Shown: one piece after another, positions 22,881 to 34,507 of the stretch | Layout of the letters: every line of letters begins with the position of its first letter | Numbering within the stretch: the stretch's first letter is position 1 | Assembly: GCA_038277395.1 (NCBI GenBank) | Contig: CM076194.1 | Span: 175,866,467 to 175,930,466 of the forward strand | Source of the DNA: Dryocosmus kuriphilus | Taxonomy: Eukaryota; Arthropoda; Insecta; Hymenoptera; Cynipidae | DNA length: 64,000 nt | Direction of reading: 5' to 3' | The notes under the pieces: model-generated | What the model was told of the DNA's origin: nothing | The model's database searches: none | The model's input: the letters and a program-made list of their open reading frames with translations, nothing else | Program-made: the position numbers and the translations under genes

Positions 22881-24123
22881 CCGGCCGCCCCAGTGTCCTC
22901 ATTATTTACATCGTTTCTTCCCCCCTCCTCCGTCATTTTTCTGCCTTCCTTCAGTTCTTCACCTTTCTCATCCCATATCCACACCTCTCCATTTACCCAC
23001 ATCCTATCTTTCCCAGTCCTTACCCTGGCTCCTTTTTTCCTCTCAACCCATGCCCTTTGTTCTATTAGCCACCTCCTTTTTCTCTCCTTCCATGTCAAGT
23101 CTTCTTCGATTCTTTCCCTTCTTCCCCTCAATCTTTTTTTCTCCTGCATTATTTTCTTCTTCTCCTCCTCATTTCCTATTTTTATTAGAAACATTCCTTC
23201 TTTTCTTTCCTTCGCCCCACGTATTCTCTTAACTCCTTTTCTATCTTTACCTCTATTCCAATATCTCTCATTAGGTTTTTTATTTCCGCTTCCCCTGTTT
23301 CACTTTCCACTTTCAAACCCTTAACTATGATGTTATTTTTCCTCTTTGCCCTTTCTTCCCCTTCCATTTTTCTTTCAATCTCACTCAATCTCGTATTCAA
23401 TGTTTCATTCACATTTCGCATGCTCTCATCACTCCCTTTTATTACTTCCATTCTCTCTGTTTCCTTCTCTATATGCTCGTTCCTGATTTCTAACTTGCTT
23501 ACCCGTTCTTCCAACTGTTTTATCTCGTTTTTCCTATGCTCGTCAACCTCTCTCTGTCTGTTCTCTATACTCTCTAATTTCTCCCATACCTTGTCTTTCT
23601 CCTCTATCCATAGTTTATCCCACTGTTCCCACTTTTCTCTTACTTCTCTCACTTCCCTCCTTACGTCTCTCACTTCCCCCCTTACGTGATTTCCCTGCCT
23701 GCTCATGTCATCAAGTCTCCGCCTTGTTTCCTCTCTAAACCCTTTTATGAGGGCTTCCAATTTTTCAAACATCTGTCCCTCCCCCCTATCTCTTCCTGGA
23801 GTTTTCCGTTTTATCCTAACTTTCCTGTTATCCTTGTCTCTCTCTAGCTCATCATCCCCTTCTTCTCTTTTTCTTTTTTCCTCTCCCTCACTGCTGGTCG
23901 TGCTCACCTTTATTCGCCATTCATCTAGGCTCCTGTTTGAGCCCGCGCTGCCCAGCCTGTTAAGGCGCTGTAAGTTGGAGGGTCTCCCACGTCTTATAGC
24001 CGTCCCTGGTTCCTTTCTAGCTTGCATCCCTTCTCTGTCCGGCGTTACAGACCCTTCCTCACCGCTGCTGTCACTGCGCTCCACGTCATTTTTCCCCCCC
24101 ACGAGCCACGCTTTCCTTCTCAT
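22853..24123 (-). pseudogene. A2 ORF1: coiled-coil, RRM and C-terminal domain
   Basis: Two overlapping frames (24123-23185 and 23194-22853) with one shift near 23190. Order: basic/Ser-rich N-terminus (RRGRPSNLQRLN), a long heptad-like Glu/Arg coiled coil (about residues 115-250), an RRM-like core KRKNNIIVKGLKVESETG, then a C-terminal domain EDLTWKERKRRW ... RVRTGKDRMWVN. This is the L1 ORF1p plan. It would bind element RNA as a trimer (family knowledge). It ends AATTAA, with ORF2 open across the stop in another frame. Confidence 0.8.
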
Positions 24124-24524
24124 CGACTGTTACTTCACGGCGTTCTGTGCGTTTGTCCGGTAACTGTTGCCCTCTGGCGTCAGTTCTCGGACTTCTCACC
24201 GTCGGCATCCTACCTTACGCTGTGCTCCGTAACGTTCCTCGCCTTGCCCTCTTTCCGCTCACCCTACCTCCAACCCCCTTTCCCAGCAACTATTTGCAAC
24301 ACACCTAACCTCAACTATTCACACACTCTCTCCAATTTCCACTTCACACTGCTTACCTTCACCCTTAACACCTTTGCCTTCACTCACCCTTCTTCCACCA
24401 CTCCTGATCCCCACACTCACTACCCTTTGTGCCTCCACACACGCTTATCTCCTTCACCAAAGCCAAAAAACCAGCACCCGACACAAAAGAGTTGTCTCGC
24501 GTTCGGTACCGGAAACGAGAGTCC

Positions 24525-26108
24525 AAATAAATACAATAAATAAAATAGATAAAATAAACAAAATGCATAAAATAAATGAAATAAAAAGGAACATAAAATA
24601 AGATAAAACAAATAAAATAAGACAAAATTGAAACAAAGTGAAATAAAATTAAATAAAGTAAAAGGAAAATAAAATAAAACAATAGGAAATAAAATATTTT
24701 AACAAAGGAAGAAACTGAAATAAAGTAAAACAATACAAAATAAAATAAAGAAAAATGATGAAATAAATGAAATAAATGAAATAAGTGAAATAAATGAAAT
24801 GAATGAAATAAATTAAATAAATGAAAAAAAAAATGAAATATATTAAATAAAGAAAGGAAAAAAAAATAAAATAAAAGAAAAATAAAATAAATAAATAAAA
24901 AAATAAATAAAATAAATAAAATAAATAAAATAAAATAAAATAAATAAATAAAAATAAATAAAATAAATAAATAAAATAAATAAAATAAATAAAATAAATA
25001 AAATAAATAAAATAAATAAAATAAATAAAATAAATAAAATAAATAAAATAAATAAAATAAATAAAAAATAAATAAAATAAATAAAATAAATAAATAAATA
25101 AATAAATAAAATAAATAAAATAAATAAAATAAATAAAATAAATAAAATAAATAAAATAAATAAATAAATAAAATATGAAATAAATGAAATGAATGAAATA
25201 AATGAAATAAAATAAATAAAATAAATGAAACAAATAAAATTAAGAAAAGAAATAAAATAAATGAAATAAGTGAAATAAATAAAGTAAATAAAATAAACAA
25301 AGTACATAAAGTAAATTAAATAAATTAACTAAATTAAATGAATTTATTAAATAAAATAAATTAAATAAATAAAATAAATAAAATTAATCAAATAAATAAA
25401 ATAGATAAAATAAATAGAATACATAAAATACATAGAATATATAAAAAAATAAAATAAATGAATGAAATGAAATAAATAAAACAAATAAAATAAATGAAAT
25501 AAGTAAAGTAAATTAAATAAACAAAATTATTAAACAATAAAATAAATAAAATGAACAAAATAAATAAAATAAATGAAATAAATGAAATAAATAGAATAAA
25601 GAACATAAATGAAATAAATGAAGTAAATGAAATAAATGCAATAAATGAAATAAATGAAATAAATAAAATAAATAAAGTAAATGAAATAAATAAAGTAAAT
25701 AAAATAAATAAAATAAATAAAACGAATAAAAGAAATAAAATAAATAAAATAAGTGAAAATAAATAAAATAAATAAAATAAAATAAATAGAATACATAAAA
25801 AATAAGATAAATGATTAAATGAAAGAAATAAAATAAATAAAATAAGTAAAATAAATAAAGTAAATAAAATAAACAAAATAAATAAAGTAAATTAAATAAA
25901 TAAACTGAATAAAATAAATAGAACAAATAAAATAAATAATATTAATAAAATTAATAAAATTTAAAAAAATAAGTAAAATAAATGAATAAAATGAAATAAA
26001 TTAGATAAATAAAATTTTAAAAAATACATGAAATAATTAGAATACATAAAAAATAAAATAAATGAATGAAATGTAATAAATAAAACGAATAAAATAAATG
26101 AAATAAGT
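24525..26108. repeat. A-rich satellite-like array
   Basis: 1.58 kb. It holds the AAAAGGAAAATAAAATAAAAC unit (24580-24760), then a very regular AAATA stretch (24890-25170), then mixed units with GAATATATAAAAA near 25436. Apparent ORFs of Phe, Leu, Tyr and Ile are translation artefacts. Confidence 0.9.
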
Positions 26109-26122
26109 CTTTGTTTGTTTAT

Positions 26123-26150
26123 ACTCTCTCCCTTTTACGGGTTTGAGAGT
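26123..26150 (-). other. 3'-terminal stem-loop of A3
   Basis: Complete form: outer ACTCTC/GAGAGT, inner CCC/GGG, loop GTAAAA, AAA bulge on the 5' side and a single A on the 3' side. This is the consensus for the family. Confidence 0.75.
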
Positions 26151-26372
26151 CTTTACATAACCATTACAAGTATTCTTACAAACAAGCCTTATACTATCTT
26201 ACGCACTATTCGCTTCAAATCGACTTATATTACTAATCTTATTTCTAAGCGCTTGTGACTTTGCCCTGGGCTTCCGTTTTCTCTTGCCATCCTCAGTTTT
26301 AAAAATTGACTCTAGTTCTTAACACTATTTCTGAAATATCACTTCTTTGGCGACATTTTTTGGCTTTCTATC

Positions 26373-28445
26373 CTACCCTATGCAACCAGCTCTCCCTCTC
26401 AGATGCTCCAACTTCTTCATCCATTCCTCCCCCTGACCATTTTCATTCAGAATCCATTTAATTCTCTCTTCTGTACTCTCCCCTCCCCCTTCGTCACCTG
26501 TACATCTCTCTAGCACATGCAACCATGTTTCCTTCTCATACCTACATACTCTACATACATTCTCTTCTTCATTCATCCAATACCTGCATGCTCTAACACC
26601 CTCTCCCATTCTGAATCTCACTACTCTATTCCATTTGTTCTCCTTTTTAATTTTACTCAGGTACTCTGGTTCCCCCTGCCCCCTAACCATACTATACCAG
26701 CTGTTGTATCTCGAATCTGCGATTTTTTCCCATCTTTCCTCCGCTTGTCCTGCCTTCATCTCTCGCTCTATTTCCTCCCAGTCTCTACCCCTCACTTGCA
26801 TGCCACATTCACACCTCCTTTCATATCTCTCATTCTCCCATTTTGAACCCCCCATGTTACCCCCTTTCTCTTTATCCATAACCTCCCTGGCACACGCTTG
26901 TGCAAATTTGCTTCCCTCTCCTCTTCTTGGTTTCGCTTCGAACTTCCAGGCTCTTTTCACTTGGCTGACCACCATTTTTTCTCGTCCTATTTCTTCCCTT
27001 AGCATATAACCTGGGCAGATCCAGCTCACTCCCATCACCCATATCAGAAATCTCTCATGCAAACTTTCCACTCTTTTATGTTCTTTCCATCCCCCAATTT
27101 CCACTTCATAGCTTAACACTGACCATACTAACACATCAAACATCCACACTCTCATCTTCCTGTCGTCCTTAAACCTTCTTTTTCCTATACCCCATACTTG
27201 TCCCATTACATTGCTTGCACATTCTAATCTCTTTCTCACCTGTAGCTCGCTTCCTCCTCTCGTTTCGAACCAATACCCTAGGTAGCAAAATTCATCCACC
27301 AACTCCACCACCATTATATTTATTTTCCATTTGTACTCTAAACTGCCCCTTTTATTTCTGAAACACATCATCTTGGTCTTGTTCACGTTCACCGTTAAAT
27401 CCTTATCTTTCGCATAGTCTTCAAACACTCTGATCAACAGATTCATACCTCTTTCATCATCCGCTACTAGCACTACATCATCTGCATAAGCTAGTGAATA
27501 CAATTTGCCTCTTCCTAATATTGTCCCCCCCTTTCCCTTTCCTCTCCAACTTCGCCTCTAAATCTGCCAGAAGGATACTAAACAGAAGTGGGCTCAACGG
27601 ACACCCTTCTCTGAGCTCCCTTCCTGTCCAGAATTCCTCACCTTTCTTGTCTCCTATCTTCACTCTTATCTTAGTGTCCATAAATATTTCTTTTATCCTC
27701 TCTACTAAACCTTCGTCTATTCCTCTCTCTTTCATGGCTGCCCACAACACCCGCCTGTTGACTGAGTCAAATGCTGAGTTAAAATCCACAAGCAATGCGA
27801 CTAGTTTTCCTTTCTTTTCCCCTAGTTTTCTATTGGCTAGGTAATTTAGCACGCAGACGTTATCTATGGTTCCCATCCCTTTTCGGAAACCCGTTCGACA
27901 ATGTGGTATACATCCCTTTTCTTCCACCTGTTTTTCCAATCTCCTTCTAAGCACTTCCGCATAAATTTTATATCCCACCGACATGAGTGTAACACCTCTA
28001 TATTCCTCCGCACTTTTCTCATCCCCTTTCTTAATCAATGGTACTACCAGCCCTGTCTTCCATTCCTCCAGCCATCCTTCTCCTTTCCATACATTCAAAC
28101 ATATCCTCCACATTTCTTCCCTTACCCCTGTTCCTCCATATTTCAGTGCTTCATTTTCCAAGCCATCCTCCCCTGTTGCCTTATTTCTTTTCAACCTTGC
28201 AATCGACCCATTTACCTCCTCCCTACTGATCTCGCTTACACTGTCCTCATCCCCATCTACTACCCTTCTTCCTTCTCCCTTTTCTCTATACTCCACACCT
28301 CCTAACAGCTCCTTGAAGTGCTTCATCCATTCTTTCATTCCTATTTCTTCATTTATACCCTTCCTTCCTCCTCTTTCCCTATTTATCACTTCCCATTCCC
28401 TCCCTTCATTTACTGCTCTCTCTAGCTCTTCCATATACCTTAATG
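26373..28445 (-). pseudogene. A3 ORF2: RT and C-terminal region
   Basis: Two long frames (to 27478 and 27503-26373) meet with one shift near 27490, which falls between RQG-type and YADD motifs. RT motifs: RTGFRKGMG, LVDFNSAFDS, REGCPLSPLLFS (RQG changed to REG) and YADDVVLVADDERG. The C-terminal zinc knuckle CRVCRYEKETWLHVLERC is intact. No endonuclease, because of the 5' truncation. Confidence 0.9.
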
Positions 28446-28566
28446 AATGAAATAAGTAAAGCAAATTAAATAAAAAAAATAAATAAAAAAATAAAATAAA
28501 TAAAATGAATAAAATAAATAAAATTAATAAAATAAATAAAATAAATCAAATAAATAGAATATATAA
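28446..28566. repeat. A-rich array fragment
   Basis: Ends in GAATATATAA. The last five bases TATAA (28562-28566) match 44354-44358 and form the LTR-2 target duplication. Confidence 0.88.
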
Positions 28567-30313
28567 TGTTACGTTCGACGACTTTATTAATTCATAAAAA
28601 ACATACTAATTGTTATTTTGAATCAATAAACATCGAACTTATAATTATACCCCAGAGGGGGTAATTAGTAGTTGGGTCGGCTGTCTGACCTATTCATTCA
28701 GACCGTTTCTTAAAAATGCTCGGCTTTGATTGTTTAGTAAAAATTTATAATTGAAACAACAATTAACTAATCAACAGAACATATTTATTATAATCGAATG
28801 TATGTATCTATCACTTATACGGTGTACATATTGGTCATGGTTTATCAACAAGGGTGTTTTGTGTGAAAGTGTGTGTATTTGTTTGTGCATTGAAACGAAT
28901 TTTTACTTTACCAGTTTTGTTGCTTCTCTTGATTGGCGTAGATAAATTAAAGAAACTACTCCCTTTTTATTAGGAGGCGGAAGGAGGATGTTTTGAGATT
29001 GTCTATAAGGTTGACTCTTATTGTGGGTTTTTTTTTCTGCTTCATTCGGATATTATCCACGGAAAAAAACCATAAAACCGTACCATGGATTTTATCCTAC
29101 ACTATCATAGATTCTGTGGCCCACGATTGTCTCTACTGTTATACCGTGCACGTTTACTTCGTTTTATGAATTTTTGTTTACCGTCAATTTCGGAATCCCC
29201 CACCAACAAACTGCTAAGAAGACGGGATCCGGAAGCTTCTGAAGGAAAGCTACAAACTGACTTCGAGTGGTTTTAATTATTTCTTTACTTCACGTCAGAT
29301 CAGATCCCTGGAAAATTAAAATTGCAAACACTAAACTGGTTGTTCGTCTGGTCACTGACGGATTTAGTGACTAGACGTGTAGACGTGCCTAACTGGAATG
29401 AGTTTGATTTTTACCCCTGCCTTATTTTCGCCTCCTATTTTCTTTTCCATATTAGGTGGGGAAGGCACTGCTTTTAACCGCTGAAAACCCAATGGCGATC
29501 AATCGCTCTAATTTTGCCGAATTGCATTTCCCATGCTCATTGAGTGTTCCTTCGCGGCACTACTTTCAATAATTTGTTGACCTTTCCAATTTGGGGTTTC
29601 CGTCAAATAGCTTGATTAATTCCTCCTCTATTTTTGCAACCGTTGCATTATTTCAGTCGACAGTTGCGACCTCGGAATGTTTTAATGCTTTCCTATATTG
29701 CAATAATAATTGGTGAGACTTATAATTTCGGCTTTTGAAAGTTAACTCTCACCTTTATTATTTGCTGTTGTTTTTATTAACTTTTGTTGTTAATTTTTAT
29801 GGTTAAGCTCACTTCCGCTTGACAGAAACCACCATGGCATCCCATATTTGTCAGTTCTTATTTTTTGAAATTTCCCCTTTTCTTTATGATTTTAACTTTC
29901 CGCTATGCTTTGAAATCGTCTGTAGCTTTCCTTTTATTTTTCCAATCCTTGAATTTATTTTGAACATGACGTTTTTATTTTGATTTTGAACTTTTGCTTC
30001 TTTATTTTATCTACTACGCTTTTCTTTATTGCAAGCCCTATCTTAGCTGTGTGAGTGTTGGTGTTATAACTTATATACTTCGAGCGCCTCATACATCTTA
30101 GCTTCTTCGTAGTGGTTTAATTCTTATTCTATTTACATAAATATTCAGGCGGCTCAAACATCTTAGCGTCCTTGAATGTTTTTTTTTTTTTATCCTATTT
30201 TAGTGTAATTGGTTGCATAAGGGTTCTTAGCCTAAGGGAATGGCGCAAAGCATTACATAGACGTTTAATTGTCCCTGTGTTACTTTACGAACTTGTTAAA
30301 TAGGCATTTAACA
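28567..30313 (-). repeat. 3' LTR of LTR-2
   Basis: 1747 bp with TGTTA...TAACA ends. It matches 42749-44353 but carries an extra segment of about 123 bp (28934-29056). AATAAA lies on the minus strand at 28583-28588, near the LTR end. Confidence 0.92.
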
Positions 30314-30330
30314 AATCACTCCCTTTTTTG
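30314..30330 (-). other. Polypurine tract of LTR-2
   Basis: Minus-strand AAAAAAGGGAGTGATT directly precedes the 3' LTR. Confidence 0.7.
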
Positions 30331-31796
30331 ATCGTCGTTCCTTGACGATCGGTTTAGAGCATTTTCCATATAGCATAAAATATTACAAGCAAGCCCCCTC
30401 CTTTTTTTTTGTTCTATTGCCTTACGTAGTTATTTCTCTCGCTAGCATTTTTATCTCTGTAACATGACTCCCTTAGCAGTGTAGGCGTTATTTCGCCGGT
30501 ACAATGCAACTACAGTAGGTAGTCACGGTATGGTCAGTTTATTTTGTTCGGCAGAACAGCGTGTGCAAGTTTTCCTCGGTGTATCGTGAGTGCTTATACT
30601 GGATTTAATGTGCTTCGATCTGGACGTAAACAGGATATCGAAGGTGTCCGTGTTGTGGCTTTGCCACATTCTTCTTTAATAAGTAAGTTTCCTGCTCTAG
30701 TATCAATTACATTTTCTTTTGCTATCACTTATATTCAAGGGAAAGGCGTGCATGTCCCGGATTATAAATGTAATTTCCTTGTATACCTGATTTTTCCGAT
30801 CGTCTCCCCAACCGTCGGGAAATCGGTATGACGAAAATCAACTAGTTATTCTTTTACTGTTATTAATTCATTTTCATTTTGATTTAATCACTTTATAAAT
30901 CTACCAAATTATCAGGGTCTGAATTGTGAAGAAAATTTTAAATTCTCAAATATAACCTTAACAATTTTTAATTCTGAAACCGAATTGATCACTTTCTCAA
31001 ATTAACAATTTCTACAATTCTCGAATTTTCAATTTCTTAAATTATAGAATTATCAGTTTTTCTACTGATTGATTCTCCAATTATCTATTTTACCGATTAT
31101 CATTTGCTGAATCTGAAATCATCATGGTCTTAATTCACCAACTGTGTATTCAGTTACTAGTATTAATTAATTCTTGTTTGGTTTTGATTTTGTTTCCTGT
31201 TTTCCTGCGGTCGGAACTGCTGGGAATTACATTTTGGGAAATTGTTTTACTTTCTTGCAGACTGGATATTGTCGGAAAAATCAGGTTATAATTAGGATAG
31301 GCGAATGTTGATTTTTCACTGACATCGTACCTTTAACTACTTCCAATTCATGCCTTTCTACTGGTAGTTTGTCATTTTTATGTTATTCGCTGTTGTTCTA
31401 CCTTTTGTGTTCTTACGTACTATTATTTACATGATTGAAGCTGACAGTGTATTGTTCTTCGTTGCCGCGGAACTGCATTTCCTTATATTTCTTTCAACGA
31501 TGCCTGCTGAGGTGTTGTCCAGTTGACTAATTTTTTCTTCTGAAAAATTTTAATTGGTTTTTTTTTTCTGCTTTTTTTTGTTTTTCCTTCAGTCGACTTC
31601 CTGTTACATCTCCGACATCGGTGGATGGACAATTTGACGACGCCTGAATCCCTCCCTTTTTTCTTCTCTTCCCCCTTTTTTTTTATTTTTATTTTCCTTT
31701 TAATAATCTCTGGCAACAAGTATGGAGCGTGTTTCTTTTGGTCAACCCCCCCTTTTTTTTTCATTTTATTTTGAAATTCTAAATGGCTGGGCAATG
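30331..31796 (-). other. 3' noncoding region of LTR-2
   Basis: About 1.47 kb between the env stop and the polypurine tract. In the sense strand it starts with purine runs (31540-31770), whose Lys-rich translation is not a gene. The rest is A+T-rich with no motif I recognise. Confidence 0.55.
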
Positions 31797-33977
31797 TTAT
31801 GCCACGTTCACATTCTGGCGTAGAACGTTGTGCGATTGCTGCGAGGTTCCGTTGATTTCGCTAACCGTTGTATAACCATTCATCGCTGTTTGTCGCTGCT
31901 TCTCGTCGTGAGTCCTCCTTCCAGGTATGGATTCTATTGTCGTGGTAATAGGGTCCTCTGGGATAACAGTGGTCGGTGGGGCCCTTGTTGGCCGTTGCGG
32001 TGGGCTGTCGTGTAACGTCTCCGAACTAACCCCTAGCCTAGTGGCTGACGTCTCGTTTGGCCTGGTTATTGGAGCTTGTGATGTCTCCACTTTGGTAATC
32101 TGGCCGATACTCCTTCGTGCCGTCCTTCCCACAATACATGCAGTAAGCATTTTTCTTCCTCTGGTGCATATTAAAAACAATATGCCCAGTCCCATGATTC
32201 CCCCTATCATGCCATGGGTAAGAGTTTGGTGCGTTCTCACATGGATCTTTTTTTGACACATTGCTTTTAACTGTTGTTCTAAATTTAGAAGGGTAATGTC
32301 TGATTCACTTGCCTTCCAAATTACTCGTTCCTGACTCTTCCCGTTTTGGTCCAATTGAAGCTCTGGCAAAAATTGTTGATGAACTTTCACCAAAGCTGAT
32401 ATATTGATCAAATTCAATTTCATGGGGGGAATGCATATATAATTTTTTGGATCCTCAACCATCATAAGGGCCTTTATGGTTACTCTATTTGTCCAGGGAG
32501 CGCACCCTCTTACCAATTGCATTATTCCTGTGTTATCCAATGTGATGGTGTATGGTGCCTTGCCGTTACAGGACACCGAGGCCTGCTCTGGTGCTGTTAT
32601 GGAAAAATGCCAACCGCCCATTGTGGAGATGGATTTCCAAAAAGGTTGAGCTCTATAGGATACCCTGACGTCGCATCCTTGCAAAACTCCAGACGATGCA
32701 GCTCGTAAGAGCCCTATTTCGCACTGCTCATACAGGATGGAATCGTAGATAGGTTGAACAGCCGAGCAGATGTGCCTTCTATGCAGGAAATTGCATTCGG
32801 CCAATTCGGATTCTTGGAGGTACAGGTACTTCCTTTGTTCTTCATCCGTAGCTAAATACTTTGACCTAGGTAAGACGTAGGCTCGTCCTGTTCCATTATT
32901 TAGTAATTCTTGAGTGACCGGCACCGAATGTAAACGGTATAATTGATATATTTTTCTTTCCAGGATAGGGATATCCATTGCTATCATCAGCTTCTGATTG
33001 TGGATTCGAGCTGCCACAGTGGAGAGCTGACTCAGATCTAGAGGATTGACATCTACTAGTGCTATTGGAAACTCCAGCGAGGGAAGGATATCTTGCACCT
33101 CCCTGGCTATTGTGACTAATCGCTGAGGGGTGATTAGCGCTGGGTGTACCCGTCCCTCCTTAGCAGAAGTTACCACTGCCATATATTGTTGCAGAACCTG
33201 CACTACTACGTCTAACTGCAGGTCAAGGTTGGCTAGGGTACTTTCGAGGCTCCGGGTATAATTTTGTAGGACTAAGTCTTCGTATACCGTGTTTATTTTA
33301 TTAATTAGGCTGGTCAGCTTGTCTCTCACTTTCCCCATCTCCTGCTCCTCTTTGACGGTGAGTTGATGTATCCCTTGCAGCTCTGCTCTAATTACATGGG
33401 CCTGTTCCCCGACTAGACATGATATATTTCTCTGTGCCTCATTCAAGGCTTGTATTGCCATCTCATACCGTTCCCCATCTTCATAATTTAATACCCCCAA
33501 GGCCTGCCCCGCTAATTTTCCTATAAAACCAAACCAAGGTGCGGTTCGGCGATTCCGCTGGATGCTTGTTGGAAGGTAAAAAGTTGCCTTGAACTCTGAT
33601 TGTCGAGATAATTCTGACACGGTTGTTTTTAATTTGGTTTGAATCTTCTGCACGATGGCCAACTTCCTCTGGACATACTGATATTCTGGCAATTTAATAC
33701 ATTCCTGGACCAGGATTGTGTGCCATTGTTAGATGGATGTATTGAAGTGGGTAGTATAAAAATCTAGATGCGGTTGTGTAGTGGATATATCCATGAAAAG
33801 AGTCGTTCTCCACATACCCCCCACTTGTTGTATTTGGGTCACTTTTTCATAATACAGTCCCATGTTGTTTGTCAGCGGGGTGATTGCATAGTCGTTGTTC
33901 TCTCCTTCCAAGGATTGGTTGAGGATGGTTCCCACCAACTGGGCCGTCACAAAAATCCTGATGACAAGGAATGTCAT
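31797..33977 (-). pseudogene. LTR-2 env: F-type envelope protein, one in-frame stop
   Basis: Starts at the ATG at 33977 with a hydrophobic signal peptide (MTFLVIRIFVTAQLVG), six bases after a TTTCTTTTAG splice acceptor. The frame is continuous for about 727 codons except for a single TAA at 33729-33731, and 631 codons are open after that region. Counting from residue 1 at 33692, RNRR (about 47) is a furin-type site followed by a fusion-peptide-like WFGFIGKLAG. A heptad-rich region follows (about 70-210), then a Cys-rich ectodomain (300-400), an anchor GMIGGIMGLGILFLIC (about 490-508) and a ~120-residue cytoplasmic tail rich in Pro/Thr. It belongs to the family of errantivirus and baculovirus F envelopes. 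It is far better preserved than the gag-pol of the same element. Confidence 0.85.
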
Positions 33978-33983
33978 GGCTAC

Positions 33984-33993
33984 CTAAAAGAAA
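33984..33993 (-). promoter_or_regulatory. Predicted splice acceptor for LTR-2 env mRNA
   Basis: Minus-strand TTTCTTTTAG lies six bases upstream of the env ATG. LTR-1 has an acceptor at the same place, supporting a shared spliced-env strategy. Confidence 0.6.
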
Positions 33994-34038
33994 CATATAT
34001 TAGTACTTTATCAGTGGTGCCAACAGGGTTAGCCTCTG

Positions 34039-34494
34039 TTACTTGGCACCTTTTTGTGCCAACTCGTCGGCTTCTTCGTTCCCGTAACAGCCTGTATGTG
34101 CTAACTCATGGCACCACTGTACCTCAATTAATTGTAGCGCATCTCTTAATCTCTCGAATTCGAACTTATTCTCTACGGTTTTTCTATCGTGTGTCCGCCA
34201 ATTTCTAGCTTCCCATGTGGGGAGCCACTGAGTCGTTCCCTCGATAAGAAATTTTTAATCGGAATGGATTACTAACTTGTCGATACCTACTCTCACCGCT
34301 TGTTTGGCGGCGATTATGGCAGCCTGTATTTCGGCTCAATTATTGGTGTTTCTTCCAAATGCCTTGTCAGATGCATTTAGTGGATGGTTCTCTCCAAACC
34401 ATACCCCTACTCCAGCTGTTGCACGCGGGCTACCATTTTGCAAATATGACCCGTCGATGTACACATGTATCGAGTTATCTTTGTCATGAGTCAT
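34039..34494 (-). pseudogene. Extra RNase H1-like ORF between pol and env of LTR-2
   Basis: 151 codons from ATG 34494 to TAA 34039, interrupted only by an in-frame TGA near 34337 and a TAA near 34257. The fold signature is that of cellular-type RNase H1: VYIDGSYLQNG, AGVGVWFGENHPLN, GRNTNN before AEIQAAI, KLVIHSD, WLPTWEARNW, and GNEEADELAQKGA near the end. All four catalytic acids (Asp in YIDG, Glu in AEIQ, Asp in IHSD, Asp in EEAD) are present. The Gly of the usual GHxG is Ala (AHTG). It sits 13 bases after the apparent pol stop, in its own frame, and 61 bases before env. The normal pol RNase H is also present at 37016-38284, so this is a second RNase H in the element. It probably degraded RNA in RNA/DNA hybrids during reverse transcription (inference). 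Confidence 0.82.
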
Positions 34495-34507
34495 TAGTGT
34501 GCCAGTT

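Larger units (their letters stand above)
19401..24524 (-). mobile_element. Family A LINE copy A2, full length, few breaks
   Basis: 5.1 kb on the minus strand, flanked by AAATAAATACAA at 19389-19400 and 24525-24536 (12 bp). The sense 5' end is GGACTCTCGTTTCCGGTACC, and the 3' end is the stem-loop followed by TATAAATAAATAAATGAA. It has the best preserved ORFs in the window and can serve as the family reference. Confidence 0.93.
26109..28445 (-). mobile_element. Family A LINE copy A3, 5'-truncated
   Basis: 2.3 kb, with a 3' stem-loop at 26123-26150 and a tail TATAAACAAACAAAGAC. It is flanked by AATGAAATAAGT at 26097-26108 and 28446-28457 (12 bp). Truncated in the endonuclease-RT linker. Confidence 0.9.

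Noticed and set aside
31483..31794. Lys-rich 103-codon ORF after LTR-2 env
   Set aside because: Begins with TTG, is made of purine homopolymer runs, and shows no domain.
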